A stretch of DNA of 57,682 nucleotides from Paenibacillus sp. A3 (GCF_001399685.1 NZ_JTHN01000189.1:1-57682), one strand, 5' to 3'; positions 17,743 through 26,425 are shown, numbered from the stretch's first letter. Notes: generated from the letters alone by a model not told the origin. Translations and numbers: made by a program.

Positions 17743-18195
17743 ATGAATATTCAAGGACTTTTGCAGGAACAAAGCATTATGATTTCGCTGGAAGCATCTG
17801 ACAAGGAAAGCTGTATCCGGGCGATGATCGACGGGCTTGAAGCCGCAGGATGCCTCCGCGACAAGTCCACTTATTTAGACGCTGTGATGAAGCGGGAGGA
17901 GACGGGCTCGACAGGAATCGGCTTCGGCGTCGCCATTCCGCACGGAAAGTCTGGCGGCGTAAGTAAAGCCGGATTGGCTTTTGCCAAGCTGACGCAGCCG
18001 CTCGACTGGCAGTCTCTGGACGGAAATCCGGTATCGGTCGTGTTTATGATCGCCGTTCCGGAGGAGGCGGCAGGCAACGAGCATCTGCAAATCTTGATCG
18101 CGCTTTCCCGGAAGCTGATTGACGAACAGTTCCGCCAAAGCTTGTTGAACGTTACGGAGCCGCAGCAATTGATCGACCTATTGCAAACCATTTAG
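17743..18195 (+). CDS. PTS EIIA component, fructose/mannitol type
   Basis: This 150-residue soluble phosphocarrier has the EIIA-fructose signature around the active histidine His67 (GFGVAIPHGKSGGV) and the family segment VSVVFMIAVPEEAAGNEHLQ. It passes the phosphate from HPr to EIIB of the transporter encoded just upstream. AGGAGGA precedes the ATG, with 12 bases between the genes, and 14 bases separate it from the HPr gene. Confidence 0.92.
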   Translation: MNIQGLLQEQSIMISLEASDKESCIRAMIDGLEAAGCLRDKSTYLDAVMKREETGSTGIGFGVAIPHGKSGGVSKAGLAFAKLTQPLDWQSLDGNPVSVVFMIAVPEEAAGNEHLQILIALSRKLIDEQFRQSLLNVTEPQQLIDLLQTI

Positions 18196-18209
18196 GAGGA
18201 GACAAGCGT

Positions 18210-18488
18210 ATGCTAACGAAAGAAGTTACCATCCGGAACGCATCCGGATTTCATATTCGGCCTGCCCAGCTATTTACGGAGAAAGCGACGACGTTTCAAT
18301 CGAAAATTACAGTGAACTTCCACAAGGAGTCCGATACGGCCGAAGCGGATGGGAAAAGCATCCTAGGTCTGATGACCTTGGGACTGGAAAAAGGCTCCGT
18401 CGTTACCCTTTCGGCGGACGGACCAGATGAGCGGGAAGCGCTTGATTCGCTAGTCGAATTGGTAGAGAGCGGATTTGGGGAAGGTTAG
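18210..18488 (+). CDS. HPr-like phosphocarrier dedicated to fructose PTS
   Basis: This 92-residue HPr-family protein has the phospho-acceptor His15, but in the variant context ASGFHIRPAQ where housekeeping HPr has GLHARPA. A serine in KSILGLMTLG (Ser50) matches the regulatory Ser46 site of Firmicute HPr, so HPr kinase could act on it. The divergence and its place between EIIA and Enzyme I genes argue that it is a pathway-specific FPr-like carrier and not the general ptsH product. GGAGGA precedes the ATG. Confidence 0.85.
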   Translation: MLTKEVTIRNASGFHIRPAQLFTEKATTFQSKITVNFHKESDTAEADGKSILGLMTLGLEKGSVVTLSADGPDEREALDSLVELVESGFGEG

Positions 18489-18527
18489 CCTCGCAGAACA
18501 AAGAGCCAGGGAATGGAGAGACGATCG

Positions 18528-20267
18528 ATGGCGGAAAAAAAACTGAAGGGACTTGGCGTGTCGGCCGGGGTGAGAATCGGTAAAGCTTTCGTCTACTCGC
18601 CTGTCAGGCTGGCGGATATCGAGAGCAGGAAAGCCGATGATAGCGGCCTGGAATTGCAGCGGCTTCAACAAGCAAAAGCGAAATGCTCAGAGCAGCTTCA
18701 AGCGCTGATTGATCGCGCGCAAAGCACGCTAGGAGAAGATAAGGCGATGATCCTGAAGGGGCAGCTCAGCTTCTTGTCGGACCCGGCCTTTTATCCGCCG
18801 ATGGAGGATCTGATTGTGCAAGACCAGTGGACGGCCGAGACGGCGGTTCACAAAGTCGTGACTCAGGTGGCGGGGTTGTTCGAGAGCATGGCGAACGAGT
18901 ACATGCGGGAAAGAGCAGCCGACGTTCGCGATGTGGGCAACCGGTTGTTCGCCCAATTGTCCGATCATCAAGGCACCCGGCTCTCGGACATTCGGGAGCA
19001 GGTCATTCTGGTCGCGGACGATCTGACCCCTTCGGATACGGTCCAGTTGGATAAAAGCTTGGTGCTCGGTTTTGTTACCCGAATAGGGGGCAAGACGTCG
19101 CATACGGCGATTCTGGCCAACTCGCTAGGCATCGCCGCCGTCTTGGGGATCGGGGACGAAATGGAAGCCATCGGTCACGGCGATGAGCTTATTATCGACG
19201 GCTCCGTGGGAGATTGCATCGTGAACCCGTCTTCGGCAACTGTAGAAGCGTATCGGGAGCAGCAGCAACGGGAACAATCGGAATGGGCCGATTTGAAGGC
19301 TTACGCGAATCGTACGGCCGTCACGAAGGATGGCTTTCGAGCGGAGCTGGCTGCGAATATCGGAACGGTTCAAGAATCCTTGTCCCTATTAGAGCAAGGG
19401 GCTGAAGGGGTAGGGCTGTACCGGACGGAATTTTTGTTCATGGGACAATCTCAATTGCCCGATGAAGAAACCCAATATCAAGCGTATTCGGCCGTGGCCG
19501 AAGCGATGCGGGGCCGTCCCGTTGTCATTCGTACGCTGGATATCGGAGGAGATAAGGAGCTTCCTTATTTGGAGCTGCCGAAGGAGATGAACCCTTTTCT
19601 CGGCTATCGGGCGATCCGGATTGGCCTGGATAGAAAGGAGCTTCTTCTTACCCAGCTTAAAGCGATCGCCAGAGCCGGCGTTCATGGAAACGTCAAGATT
19701 ATGTTTCCGATGATTTCGGGACTGGAGGAATGGCGCGAGGCGAAAGCGATTTACGAGCAGGCATGCGAACAGCTTCGTCAGGAAGGCAAGCCGTTTGCCG
19801 ATGCGGTAGAGCTTGGGATCATGATCGAAGTTCCGTCTGCGGCTCTGATGGCCGACAGCTTTGCTAAGGAAGTTGATTTTTTCAGCATCGGAACGAATGA
19901 TTTGGTGCAGTATACGGTTGCCGTCGATCGTATGAACGAAAAGGTCTCCCATTTGTACGACTACTTCCATCCGGCCGTCCTAAGATTGGTGAAGCAGGTG
20001 ATCGATGCGTCAGTCCGTAATGGCAAGTGGACGGGGATGTGCGGAACGATGGCCGGGGACCCGCTTGCCGCTCCTCTATTGGTTGGCTTGGGCCTTCACG
20101 AATGGAGCATGTCCGCATCTTCGCTTTCCAAGGTGAAAAAGGTGATCGTTCATGTGAATCGAAGCGAGTGTGCCGCTTTGGCAGAGCGGGTACTGGCGCT
20201 GGATACGGCCGCCGAGGTAAGAGAAGCGCTGGAGGCTTTCCATCGGCAGATAGAGGCGGGCGCGTGA
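18528..20267 (+). CDS. PTS Enzyme I paralogue of the fructose operon
   Basis: This 579-residue phosphoenolpyruvate-protein phosphotransferase has an N-terminal domain with the phospho-histidine His192 (GGKTSHTAILANSLGI). Its C-terminal PEP-binding TIM barrel has EGVGLYRTEFLFM, RTLDIGGDK, IMFPMIS, DFFSIGTNDLVQY and the Cys motif GMCGTMAGDP. It phosphorylates HPr at the expense of PEP. The ATG at 18528 has GGAGAG 7 bases upstream and is preferred over an in-frame ATG at 18513. Being last in the fructose operon, it is probably a second, specialised Enzyme I; whether the genome has another ptsI cannot be seen here. Confidence 0.9.
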   Translation: MAEKKLKGLGVSAGVRIGKAFVYSPVRLADIESRKADDSGLELQRLQQAKAKCSEQLQALIDRAQSTLGEDKAMILKGQLSFLSDPAFYPPMEDLIVQDQWTAETAVHKVVTQVAGLFESMANEYMRERAADVRDVGNRLFAQLSDHQGTRLSDIREQVILVADDLTPSDTVQLDKSLVLGFVTRIGGKTSHTAILANSLGIAAVLGIGDEMEAIGHGDELIIDGSVGDCIVNPSSATVEAYREQQQREQSEWADLKAYANRTAVTKDGFRAELAANIGTVQESLSLLEQGAEGVGLYRTEFLFMGQSQLPDEETQYQAYSAVAEAMRGRPVVIRTLDIGGDKELPYLELPKEMNPFLGYRAIRIGLDRKELLLTQLKAIARAGVHGNVKIMFPMISGLEEWREAKAIYEQACEQLRQEGKPFADAVELGIMIEVPSAALMADSFAKEVDFFSIGTNDLVQYTVAVDRMNEKVSHLYDYFHPAVLRLVKQVIDASVRNGKWTGMCGTMAGDPLAAPLLVGLGLHEWSMSASSLSKVKKVIVHVNRSECAALAERVLALDTAAEVREALEAFHRQIEAGA

Positions 20268-20272
20268 CTCGC

Positions 20273-20725
20273 TTAAATGAATGATATCCGTTGGTTAGAC
20301 TGTTTCGACAGTCTATTTTTTTTATTGTTGGATACGGTGATCAAGATCGCAGCGACAAGCATGAACACGGCATAATAATGCAAAATGTCGGCGCTCCAGC
20401 CCATTAGCAATAAAAGCACGCCAGCGATAAACAGGAAAGCGGCTCTTCGGTACAAGCTGTTCCGGCTTTGACGAATGAGCTCCCCGCTCATCGAATTTCG
20501 GGCTTTCGAGGTCATTAATGACACCCCGATGCCGGCCAATACGACAAACAGTGCGGATGCTCTTCCTTCGAACAAACCCGCTATCGATTGCAGCCATGCC
20601 GGTCCGCCATTTTCTGCCTGCATGGCAAGCTTATAGTTCACGATAATCATTCCGAAGATCGCAAAGGCTCTGGCAAAATCAATGGCGGTTATCCGCTCTT
20701 TCGCTTGACTCATTGATTGACTCAT
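20273..20725 (-). pseudogene. Truncated membrane acyltransferase (HGSNAT/DUF1624-like)
   Basis: The first 130 residues or so are a normal start of a heparan-alpha-glucosaminide N-acetyltransferase-like membrane protein: ITAIDFARAFAIFGMIIVNY, a second helix with ALFVVLAGIGVSLM, then RRAAFLFIAGVLLLLMGW. Relatives have roughly 350-400 residues and 10 helices; this one stops at 150. Its last 20 residues (NNKKNRLSKQSNQRISFI) come from reading backwards through the terminator of the fructose operon. The 3' two-thirds are therefore deleted. A ribosome site (GGGAG) precedes the ATG, so a short membrane peptide may still be made. Confidence 0.75.
20296..20323 (+). terminator. Terminator of the fructose operon
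   Basis: TAGACTGT and ACAGTCTA form an 8-bp stem around TTCG, followed by eight T. The truncated acyltransferase gene on the other strand reads into it. Confidence 0.9.
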
Positions 20726-20793
20726 GCTGCATCATCTCCCTTTAACGCTTTACGCCGAAGTCCTGAATTTCCGTTTCGGAATGTACATCTTTT

Positions 20794-21426
20794 TCAGACC
20801 TTCTCCTTTGCAAATTCCATTACCATATAGTCCCATTTCATTTCCTTGAATAAGAGATGCCACACTAAACTTTTCGATTGCGAATGAGTACGGAATAACA
20901 ACTGCTCGTATAGATGCTTCGCCCGCGGGTTTTTACCTGAGACGTATAGACTTAGCCTGTCGAGGCTTTGTTTCGTTTGCACAAAATACTGGGCCCATTG
21001 CAATAGGAGCTTTCCAACTCCTTTGCCTCGATGATCCGGATGGACAACAACATCCGAAATATAACATTCTCCGGCCTTTGGTTTATGGTCGAATAAATAT
21101 AAACCGATCAACATTTTAAGCAGCTTCCATGTTCCAAACCGATTGAAATTCTTCCAGGAAGGAAGCTTTTGCTTCGCAGCAGATTCCGACTTCCATTTGA
21201 TGGATATGGTTCCGATCACTTCCCCCTCCTGCAGGGCGACCATTCGTTGACTTGCCGGGTTAGTGGGGAAATGGTCAAGAAGCTTTTCGAAAAAAAGGGC
21301 GAGCTCCCCATCATTCATGTTCGTCAGGTTTTGAAATTTTCCGCCAAACCCGAGAACAAGCAATCGGCCGACCTGTGGATTATACTTGGCCTGCATAGCT
21401 TCAATCGTTACAGGTGCTGCTGTCAT
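20794..21426 (-). CDS. GNAT family N-acetyltransferase
   Basis: This 210-residue protein has the GNAT acetyl-CoA-binding motif VVHPDHRGKGVGKLLLQWA and the upstream strand CYISD, followed by the usual YEQLLF-type end. The substrate is unknown. Its start overlaps the stop of a MerR-family gene by four bases (ATGA), so the two are translationally coupled and probably controlled together by that regulator from the palindromic promoter at 22251-22281. A drug or metabolite detoxification role would fit the pairing but is inference. Confidence 0.85.
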   Translation of the reverse strand: MTAAPVTIEAMQAKYNPQVGRLLVLGFGGKFQNLTNMNDGELALFFEKLLDHFPTNPASQRMVALQEGEVIGTISIKWKSESAAKQKLPSWKNFNRFGTWKLLKMLIGLYLFDHKPKAGECYISDVVVHPDHRGKGVGKLLLQWAQYFVQTKQSLDRLSLYVSGKNPRAKHLYEQLLFRTHSQSKSLVWHLLFKEMKWDYMVMEFAKEKV

Positions 21427-22214
21427 GTTCGATTCCTCCTTTCGGATTTTGCAGCCGGTTCGATTAAGCCCCGCAGTTCATAGTGCAGTTGGCTTTGGCT
21501 AAATAGGGATAAATAAGATTTTTCAACGAGAATCAGAGGACCTGTGATGACATGAGACTGCGCAGCAGCATAGTCGTAAAACTGTGCAATCAACGGTTCA
21601 AGATCTTCATCTTCATTCACAAGGGTTTGTATGGAAAGGTAATCGCCGCCAGGTAAAAACAAGTCGCCGGGCGCCTGCGTTTCCAGGTATAAGGTAACGG
21701 TGCTCGAACCGTCTAATACATAATGAATGTCCGATTCGAACAAGTTCGGAACGTGCTTCGGCTGTTCAGCCAATCGTGCGGCATTAAGCTTCGTGCGCGA
21801 ATCCATTTCAATCCAGCGTGCCAGATAAGTGGTATCATGCCGCTTGATTTGGTATGAATTGGGCTGCAAGTTAAAGCTTTGTTGTTCGCGCAAAACTTTT
21901 TTGATGAACTGCTGAAGCTCTTGGAGTCGCTGCAGCTCCGCATCTACTTCCCGCAGGGAATGCTGAAGAAGCTGTCGATATTGATCTGCAGAATAGGAGG
22001 TCATGCAGTCTTTTATGGACTGAACAGGCACCCTAAGCTTGCGGAGCAGCAGAATGTGCGCTAGCTGATAAATTTGATCAATGCTATACATTCTGTACTG
22101 ATTATGATCTGTGTAAGCAGGCTGAAGGACGCCTTTTTCTTCAAAATAACGAATTTGATGCACAGACACGTTCATAAGCTTAGCTAGTTCACTAATCGTA
22201 ATTTCACTTTTCAT
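21423..22214 (-). CDS. MerR-family transcriptional regulator
   Basis: This 263-residue activator has an N-terminal MerR helix-turn-helix (TISELAKLMNVSVHQIRYFEEKGVLQPA), a helical linker rich in L, Q and E (about 70-115) and a C-terminal ligand-binding half of the multidrug-sensing type (ETQAPGDLFLPGGDYLSI). The ATG at 22214 is chosen because AGGAG lies 8 bases upstream; a GTG at 22223 overlaps that site. It probably binds the perfect 10-1-10 palindrome in its own promoter and switches on itself and the coupled GNAT gene when a ligand is present. Confidence 0.9.
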   Translation of the reverse strand: MKSEITISELAKLMNVSVHQIRYFEEKGVLQPAYTDHNQYRMYSIDQIYQLAHILLLRKLRVPVQSIKDCMTSYSADQYRQLLQHSLREVDAELQRLQELQQFIKKVLREQQSFNLQPNSYQIKRHDTTYLARWIEMDSRTKLNAARLAEQPKHVPNLFESDIHYVLDGSSTVTLYLETQAPGDLFLPGGDYLSIQTLVNEDEDLEPLIAQFYDYAAAQSHVITGPLILVEKSYLSLFSQSQLHYELRGLIEPAAKSERRNRT

Positions 22215-22250
22215 CAAGTTCACTCCTAGGACGAGGCTTGGAATATCTTA

Positions 22251-22281
22251 ACGATACACCTTAGGTCAGACCTAAGGTCAA
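22251..22281 (-). promoter_or_regulatory. MerR-type promoter with palindrome in a 19-bp spacer
   Basis: On the minus strand TTGACC (-35, 22281-22276) and TATCGT (-10, 22256-22251) are 19 bases apart, the over-long spacing typical of MerR-activated promoters. Between them lies a perfect inverted repeat, ACCTTAGGTC-N-GACCTAAGGT (22258-22278 on the plus strand). Confidence 0.8.
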
Positions 22282-22380
22282 GTGCTTAAATGAAAATAAT
22301 CGTTACTATCTATTGAACTTGATGCTCTTATAGAGTAAATTCAAACATAGGCAAATGATGGATTTGGGGAGGCACACATT

Positions 22381-23556
22381 TTGAAGCATTTCACGATATT
22401 CGCATCCAAGAATGACATTGATGATATCGAAACTACGATATCCGACGTTTTTGCAAAAGCCTACGAAATCAAGAGAGACGACAATGATTATTTTCTCAAG
22501 TCCAAAACGCTGTTCAGCAAACATAAGATGACGATAAGAGTCGCGTCCGAGGATACGAATCCCGATTATTTCGCTAACAATATTCCCGGGATGATGGGGT
22601 TCTATGATCGCATTCCTTTTGAAGACGAGAACCTAAAAGGGTTGGTCATGACGCAAATATCCGTCTTAAATACGATGCTTGCCATCGAAACGGAGAAGGA
22701 CATAACCGACGGGCAGATGCAATTATTTACGGGGCTGCTGTCGCGAATCGGAGGAATCGGCTTTTTGCCGAACGGAATTTTGCTTGATCAAGCGGGAGAG
22801 GTCATTGTATATCCTGACGGTACATCGGGCCCGTCTAACTTCAGGCCTCACGCCTGCACCAGAAAGGTGCTAGGCCCTGAAATCACATCCGAGGAAGGCG
22901 AACAACGAAAAAGCAAGACAATCGCCTACTTAAGCGAAAGAGGGATTCCGTTTATTCACGGACTGCCGCAGCTTCCGCCCTTGGAACAATGCCAGTTTAA
23001 AAAGAAAGAAGACATCGCAAGAAGAGCGGTAGCCTTATTAATCGTCATCCAATTCGCTTGCGATGTGGCGCAAGGCGAAGATATTCAGGGGTCGAGAGAC
23101 TTTTTCACCGGCATGCTGCAAAAATTTGGCGTGGAAGAGTACCTCACGGAGAACGAAAAAAAGCTATTGCAGGATGATGAGCCGGTTAGGGAAGACGCAA
23201 TCAATATTTCCTGGCAATATGAAGCGTATTGGGTGCTTATTTGGGCGCTGGGTCTTGTGGACACGCTTGATTTTCCCGATCAAGTATGCGACTGTGACTA
23301 TGCGATTGAGGTCGTTTCCAGCTGCGAAACGTTCGAACAATTTGTTCTGAAAACCGCGATGCGCAGCAAGGAAGAAATGTTGGATGAGGCTGACAAAATT
23401 TATCGGCTTCACTGGGCGTGCGTCAACAGCCGAATCCAAGGGGAAGAAGCTCCGGCCGGCATGAACGAAAGCATCGTCTTAGAAAGACGCCGGGGATTGT
23501 TCTGGATCATAGGTCACCGTGATGAAGCATGGGATCATATTTCGATGGATACCTAG
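22381..23556 (+). CDS. DUF4272 domain-containing protein
   Basis: This 391-residue cytoplasmic protein has a C-terminal half with the DUF4272 pattern: SKTIAYLSERGIPFI, then RAVALLIVIQFACD, and near the end RSKEEMLDEADKIYRLHWACVNSRI and WDHISMDT. The N-terminal 150 residues are less recognisable. The function of the family is unknown. It starts with TTG at 22381, supported by GGGGAGG 8 bases upstream. The next gene, an Fe-S-type regulator, begins 27 bases after its stop, so they may be cotranscribed. Confidence 0.8.
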   Translation: MKHFTIFASKNDIDDIETTISDVFAKAYEIKRDDNDYFLKSKTLFSKHKMTIRVASEDTNPDYFANNIPGMMGFYDRIPFEDENLKGLVMTQISVLNTMLAIETEKDITDGQMQLFTGLLSRIGGIGFLPNGILLDQAGEVIVYPDGTSGPSNFRPHACTRKVLGPEITSEEGEQRKSKTIAYLSERGIPFIHGLPQLPPLEQCQFKKKEDIARRAVALLIVIQFACDVAQGEDIQGSRDFFTGMLQKFGVEEYLTENEKKLLQDDEPVREDAINISWQYEAYWVLIWALGLVDTLDFPDQVCDCDYAIEVVSSCETFEQFVLKTAMRSKEEMLDEADKIYRLHWACVNSRIQGEEAPAGMNESIVLERRRGLFWIIGHRDEAWDHISMDT

Positions 23557-23583
23557 AATCTCAATGGATTAAAGGTGAATGGA

Positions 23584-24240
23584 ATGAACAAAGCGAATTC
23601 GCACGCAAAAGAAGGTGCCGAAAGAACGCGAAGAGCCATTGTGAAACTGCTCAAACACAACGGCTTCATGGATGCTTTAAGCTTGGCCAGCCAGCTTGGG
23701 GTGACCGCGATGGCGGTACGGCAGCACTTGTATGATCTGCAGGAACAAGGGTTGGTCACCTTCAAGGAAGAATCGAGGACGATGGGGCGGCCTGCGAAGA
23801 TGTGGACGCTCACTTCCGAGGCAAATCGGCTGTTTCCGGACGGGTACGCCGATCTTACCGTCAGTTTGATCGAATCCATGAAAGAAGCGTTCGGAGACGA
23901 AGGCTTGGAGAAACTGCTGGAAATCCGTAACCGCAAACAACTTGAGGACTACCGGAACAAAGTGCCGGCGAGTCTGCCGCTGAAGGAAAAATTAAAGATT
24001 CTCGCGGAATCGCGAACGTCTGAGGGATATATGGCCGAGGTGATCGAGAACTCCGACGGTTCCTTTTGTCTTGTAGAGAAGCATTGCCCGATTTGCGAGG
24101 CGGCGAAAGCATGCTCCGGACTTTGCAAGCAGGAATTGGACATGTTCCAACGCATCATTGGCGACGGGATTGAGATCACCAGAGGCGAGCATATTTTAAA
24201 TGGCGACAACCGCTGTGTGTATTGGATTAAACCGGAATAG
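23584..24240 (+). CDS. SufR-like helix-turn-helix regulator with Fe-S cysteine motif
   Basis: This 218-residue regulator has an N-terminal winged helix (RAIVKLLKHNGFMDALSLAS, VTAMAVRQHLYDL, then GRPAKMWTLT) and a C-terminal cysteine set: CPIC, C-x4-C (ACSGLC) and RC near GEHILNGDNRCVYWI. This pattern is known from SufR-type repressors that bind an iron-sulfur cluster and control cluster assembly. No suf gene lies nearby, so the target is unknown. The ATG at 23584 has AAGG 8 bases upstream; the in-frame GTG at 23575 overlaps that site. Confidence 0.85.
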   Translation: MNKANSHAKEGAERTRRAIVKLLKHNGFMDALSLASQLGVTAMAVRQHLYDLQEQGLVTFKEESRTMGRPAKMWTLTSEANRLFPDGYADLTVSLIESMKEAFGDEGLEKLLEIRNRKQLEDYRNKVPASLPLKEKLKILAESRTSEGYMAEVIENSDGSFCLVEKHCPICEAAKACSGLCKQELDMFQRIIGDGIEITRGEHILNGDNRCVYWIKPE

Positions 24241-24253
24241 GACGTGACCATAA

Positions 24254-24766
24254 ATGCGGTTACCGGTAATTAACGAACAATTGGCTAAACGGATAGAACA
24301 GTCTGAAATTGATTTCTTTACTTCAAGCCTGCCGGAGCTCCCTCCAAATATAAAAATACGCCAAATTGACAATCAAACCGATTTTGATATCTATGCGGGT
24401 ATCCATTGTGTCGGGTCCGGTATGGATCTCGCACATAAGCACCACCTTGTGAACAACAACATAGGTTTACTGAATCGTCCCGGTTGGAAATTATTTTTGG
24501 CTTGTTGGAATGATGTGCCGGCCGCTGTGGCTGTCATGTACGTTAGCAGAGACATCGCCTCCTTCACGTTAGCGGCAACGATTCCCGAATTTAGACAGAA
24601 GGGCTTGCAAACTGCTCTTTTGAATTGGCGGATGCATGAAGCGTACAAAGCCGGTTGTGAGCTTGTTGCAGCACAAGCGCGTTTTGGGAGCTCCAGTCAA
24701 AATAACATGGAACGAATTGGGATGCGCATGGCTTGGACAAGAGCAGTTTGGGCACCGCTATCTTAA
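24254..24766 (+). CDS. GNAT acetyltransferase, apparently internally shortened
   Basis: This 170-residue protein has a C-terminal GNAT domain with IHCVGSGM, NRPGWKLFLACWNDVPAAVAVMY, the CoA motif ATIPEFRQKGLQTALL and the end ARFGSSSQNNMERIGMRMAWTRA. From memory of this group, relatives start in the same way (EQSEIDFFTS) but have some 80-100 further residues between that start and the GNAT domain. Here the start runs straight into LPELPPNIKIRQI, which suggests an in-frame internal deletion. Activity is therefore doubtful. It starts 13 bases after the SufR-like gene and ends before a terminator. Confidence 0.7.
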   Translation: MRLPVINEQLAKRIEQSEIDFFTSSLPELPPNIKIRQIDNQTDFDIYAGIHCVGSGMDLAHKHHLVNNNIGLLNRPGWKLFLACWNDVPAAVAVMYVSRDIASFTLAATIPEFRQKGLQTALLNWRMHEAYKAGCELVAAQARFGSSSQNNMERIGMRMAWTRAVWAPLS

Positions 24767-24826
24767 ACCATTCTATCTCACATCATAGGATTGCTGTCTT
24801 TTTCATTCCAGCCCGAGACGGCCAAT

Positions 24827-24876
24827 AACCTCCAATCCCGCTTGACGAAAGCGAGACGGGAGGTTTTGTTGTTTTG
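24827..24876 (+). terminator. Terminator after the short GNAT gene
   Basis: AACCTCC and GGAGGTT pair at the base, with CGCTT/AAAGCG above, followed by a T-rich stretch (TTTTGTTGTTTT). Confidence 0.75.
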
Positions 24877-25461
24877 GAAAAGCAACTCGGACACAAATAT
24901 AGCGGGGAGCTTTACGCCATCCACATCGGGCCTGCACAAAAGCTGAGCTTATTCAACGGGGATCGCGCTTGGGATCTCTCCGGAGGGTAGCACATTCCTG
25001 ACCATATCCCTGCAAGCATACGGAGCGAGATCCTGAAGTTTGATCGTCGTTTCGCGTCGCATCTCGCCGTACACGTGCTCGATCCGAGTACGCTCTCCTA
25101 CGGGCTGAGCGACTCGCCGGTTGGCATGCTTGCATGGATTCTGGAGCGTTGGGCAAGATGGAGCGACAATATTGAAACCTCCATGCGCGTTTACGCGAAC
25201 GCCAATCGTTACCCGTGGACACCGTCTCATGACCGATGGCCGGTGGTAGAAGCGCCTACCGGCATCACGTTCGTTGGCTATGAGAATCCGCCAGGCATTA
25301 CGACCGATAATCGGGTTGGCCACATTCTGGACAGCGACCGCGCGCCCTGGTACAACCATGTCAATATCGCTGTTCACGAACGAGGCGGTCACTTCATCCC
25401 ATGGGAAATCCCGGACCAGTGGGTTGACGACTTGCGACGCACCTTTCGGGGACGTCGATAA
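24874..25461 (+). pseudogene. Epoxide hydrolase remnant
   Basis: The frame reads GHKYSGELYAIHIG, then FNGDRAWDLSGG, an in-frame TAG, RRFASHLAVHVLDPSTLSYG, PVGMLAWILERWARWSDN, ETSMRVYANANRYPW and finally the catalytic-histidine segment GGHFIPWEIPDQWVDDLRR. This is the second half of an alpha/beta-hydrolase epoxide hydrolase of the EHN type. The N-terminal half with the nucleophile is missing, a TAG interrupts the frame at about 24987, and a stretch of some 25-30 residues between WSDN and ETSM appears deleted. The remnant begins at the terminator of the previous gene. Confidence 0.85.
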
Positions 25462-25481
25462 GCGAATATCTCACATCGTAT

Positions 25482-25521
25482 ATGGACATCCGTTTTCAAA
25501 AGACGGAATGTCCATTTTTTT
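25482..25521 (+). terminator. Terminator after the epoxide hydrolase remnant
   Basis: ATGGACATCCGT and ACGGAATGTCCAT pair with one bulge, followed by seven T. The last codons of the converging LysR gene lie inside it. Confidence 0.8.
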
Positions 25522-26404
25522 CATCCCAAGTTCGCTGAATCGCGAAGCTATAGAAGGTATGCGCGGCGGTGGGCAGATAACGGCCCGTGATTCTCGATAT
25601 CCCGGTGGTCATGGTACAATGGGGCTCCGTCATGGTCAGAACATGAAGCCGATCCTTTAGGATTTCAGAGAACTTGTCCCACAGATGCTTAGGGATAAAG
25701 GAGAGGCCCAGACCGAGACTTACCATTTCTCCAATGACCACGGAGTCATTTCCCTCGAACGAAATTTTGGGAGCAAAACCGGCTTGCTGACAAACATGTT
25801 CCAGCCAATTCGATGAATCGTAATTGGTAGTGCTGCTGATAAATCTTTCGTCGGCGACTTCCACAAGCCGTATGTCTTGGCGATGAATAAAGCGTTCCTC
25901 TCTGGGGACCAGCAGCAATAATTCGTCCGTAAATAAAGGGTCCCATTGGACATCAGGGCCTTCTATAGGCTCGGAAGAAATGCACATGTCGATCTCGCCT
26001 TTTTCTAGCAGTTGGTACATATTGATGTCGCTTCGCAAATACTGACGTATCCGTATATCCGGGTATTGAAGCAGAAAAGCCGATACCAGACTCGGAAATA
26101 TACTGACGTTTGTGGTAGCAATGGAAACCGAGAGATTTTCGATCCGGGCTATGTCATTGATTTTCTTCTTGGCTTGATCCAACTCCAGAAACGACCGCTC
26201 CAGGTGGGCAAGAAAAATCTCGCCATATCGATTCAGCCGGATATGACGGCCCTTTCTTTCAAATAGGGGAACCCCGATATCTTCTTCCAATCGGGAGATC
26301 GTCCTGCTCAGCGCCAGTTGGGTAATGTTTAATTCCTCGGCTGCCTGTGTCATGTGCTCCATTCGGGCTACGGTTTGAAAATAGCGAAGCTGCTGCAGTT
26401 CCAT
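25496..26404 (-). CDS. LysR-family transcriptional regulator
   Basis: This 302-residue regulator begins with the LysR helix-turn-helix (MELQQLRYFQTVARMEHMTQ, then LALSRTISRLEEDIGVPLF) and has a periplasmic-binding-like effector domain, with FEGNDSVVIGEMVSLGLGLSFIP as its conserved end part. It is transcribed away from the fused P450 gene, and the 240-base gap between them contains two inverted repeats suited to a LysR dimer or tetramer. Control of the P450 is the likely job but is inferred from layout. The last few residues come from a terminator hairpin, so the original C-terminus may have been altered. Confidence 0.88.
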   Translation of the reverse strand: MELQQLRYFQTVARMEHMTQAAEELNITQLALSRTISRLEEDIGVPLFERKGRHIRLNRYGEIFLAHLERSFLELDQAKKKINDIARIENLSVSIATTNVSIFPSLVSAFLLQYPDIRIRQYLRSDINMYQLLEKGEIDMCISSEPIEGPDVQWDPLFTDELLLLVPREERFIHRQDIRLVEVADERFISSTTNYDSSNWLEHVCQQAGFAPKISFEGNDSVVIGEMVSLGLGLSFIPKHLWDKFSEILKDRLHVLTMTEPHCTMTTGISRITGRYLPTAAHTFYSFAIQRTWDEKNGHSVF

Positions 26405-26425
26405 TTTCTTGCCCCATTCATTGTT

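Noticed and set aside
24985..24990. Readthrough of the TAG in the epoxide hydrolase frame
   Set aside because: The same gene lacks its N-terminal half and an internal stretch, so it is a remnant whatever happens at the TAG.
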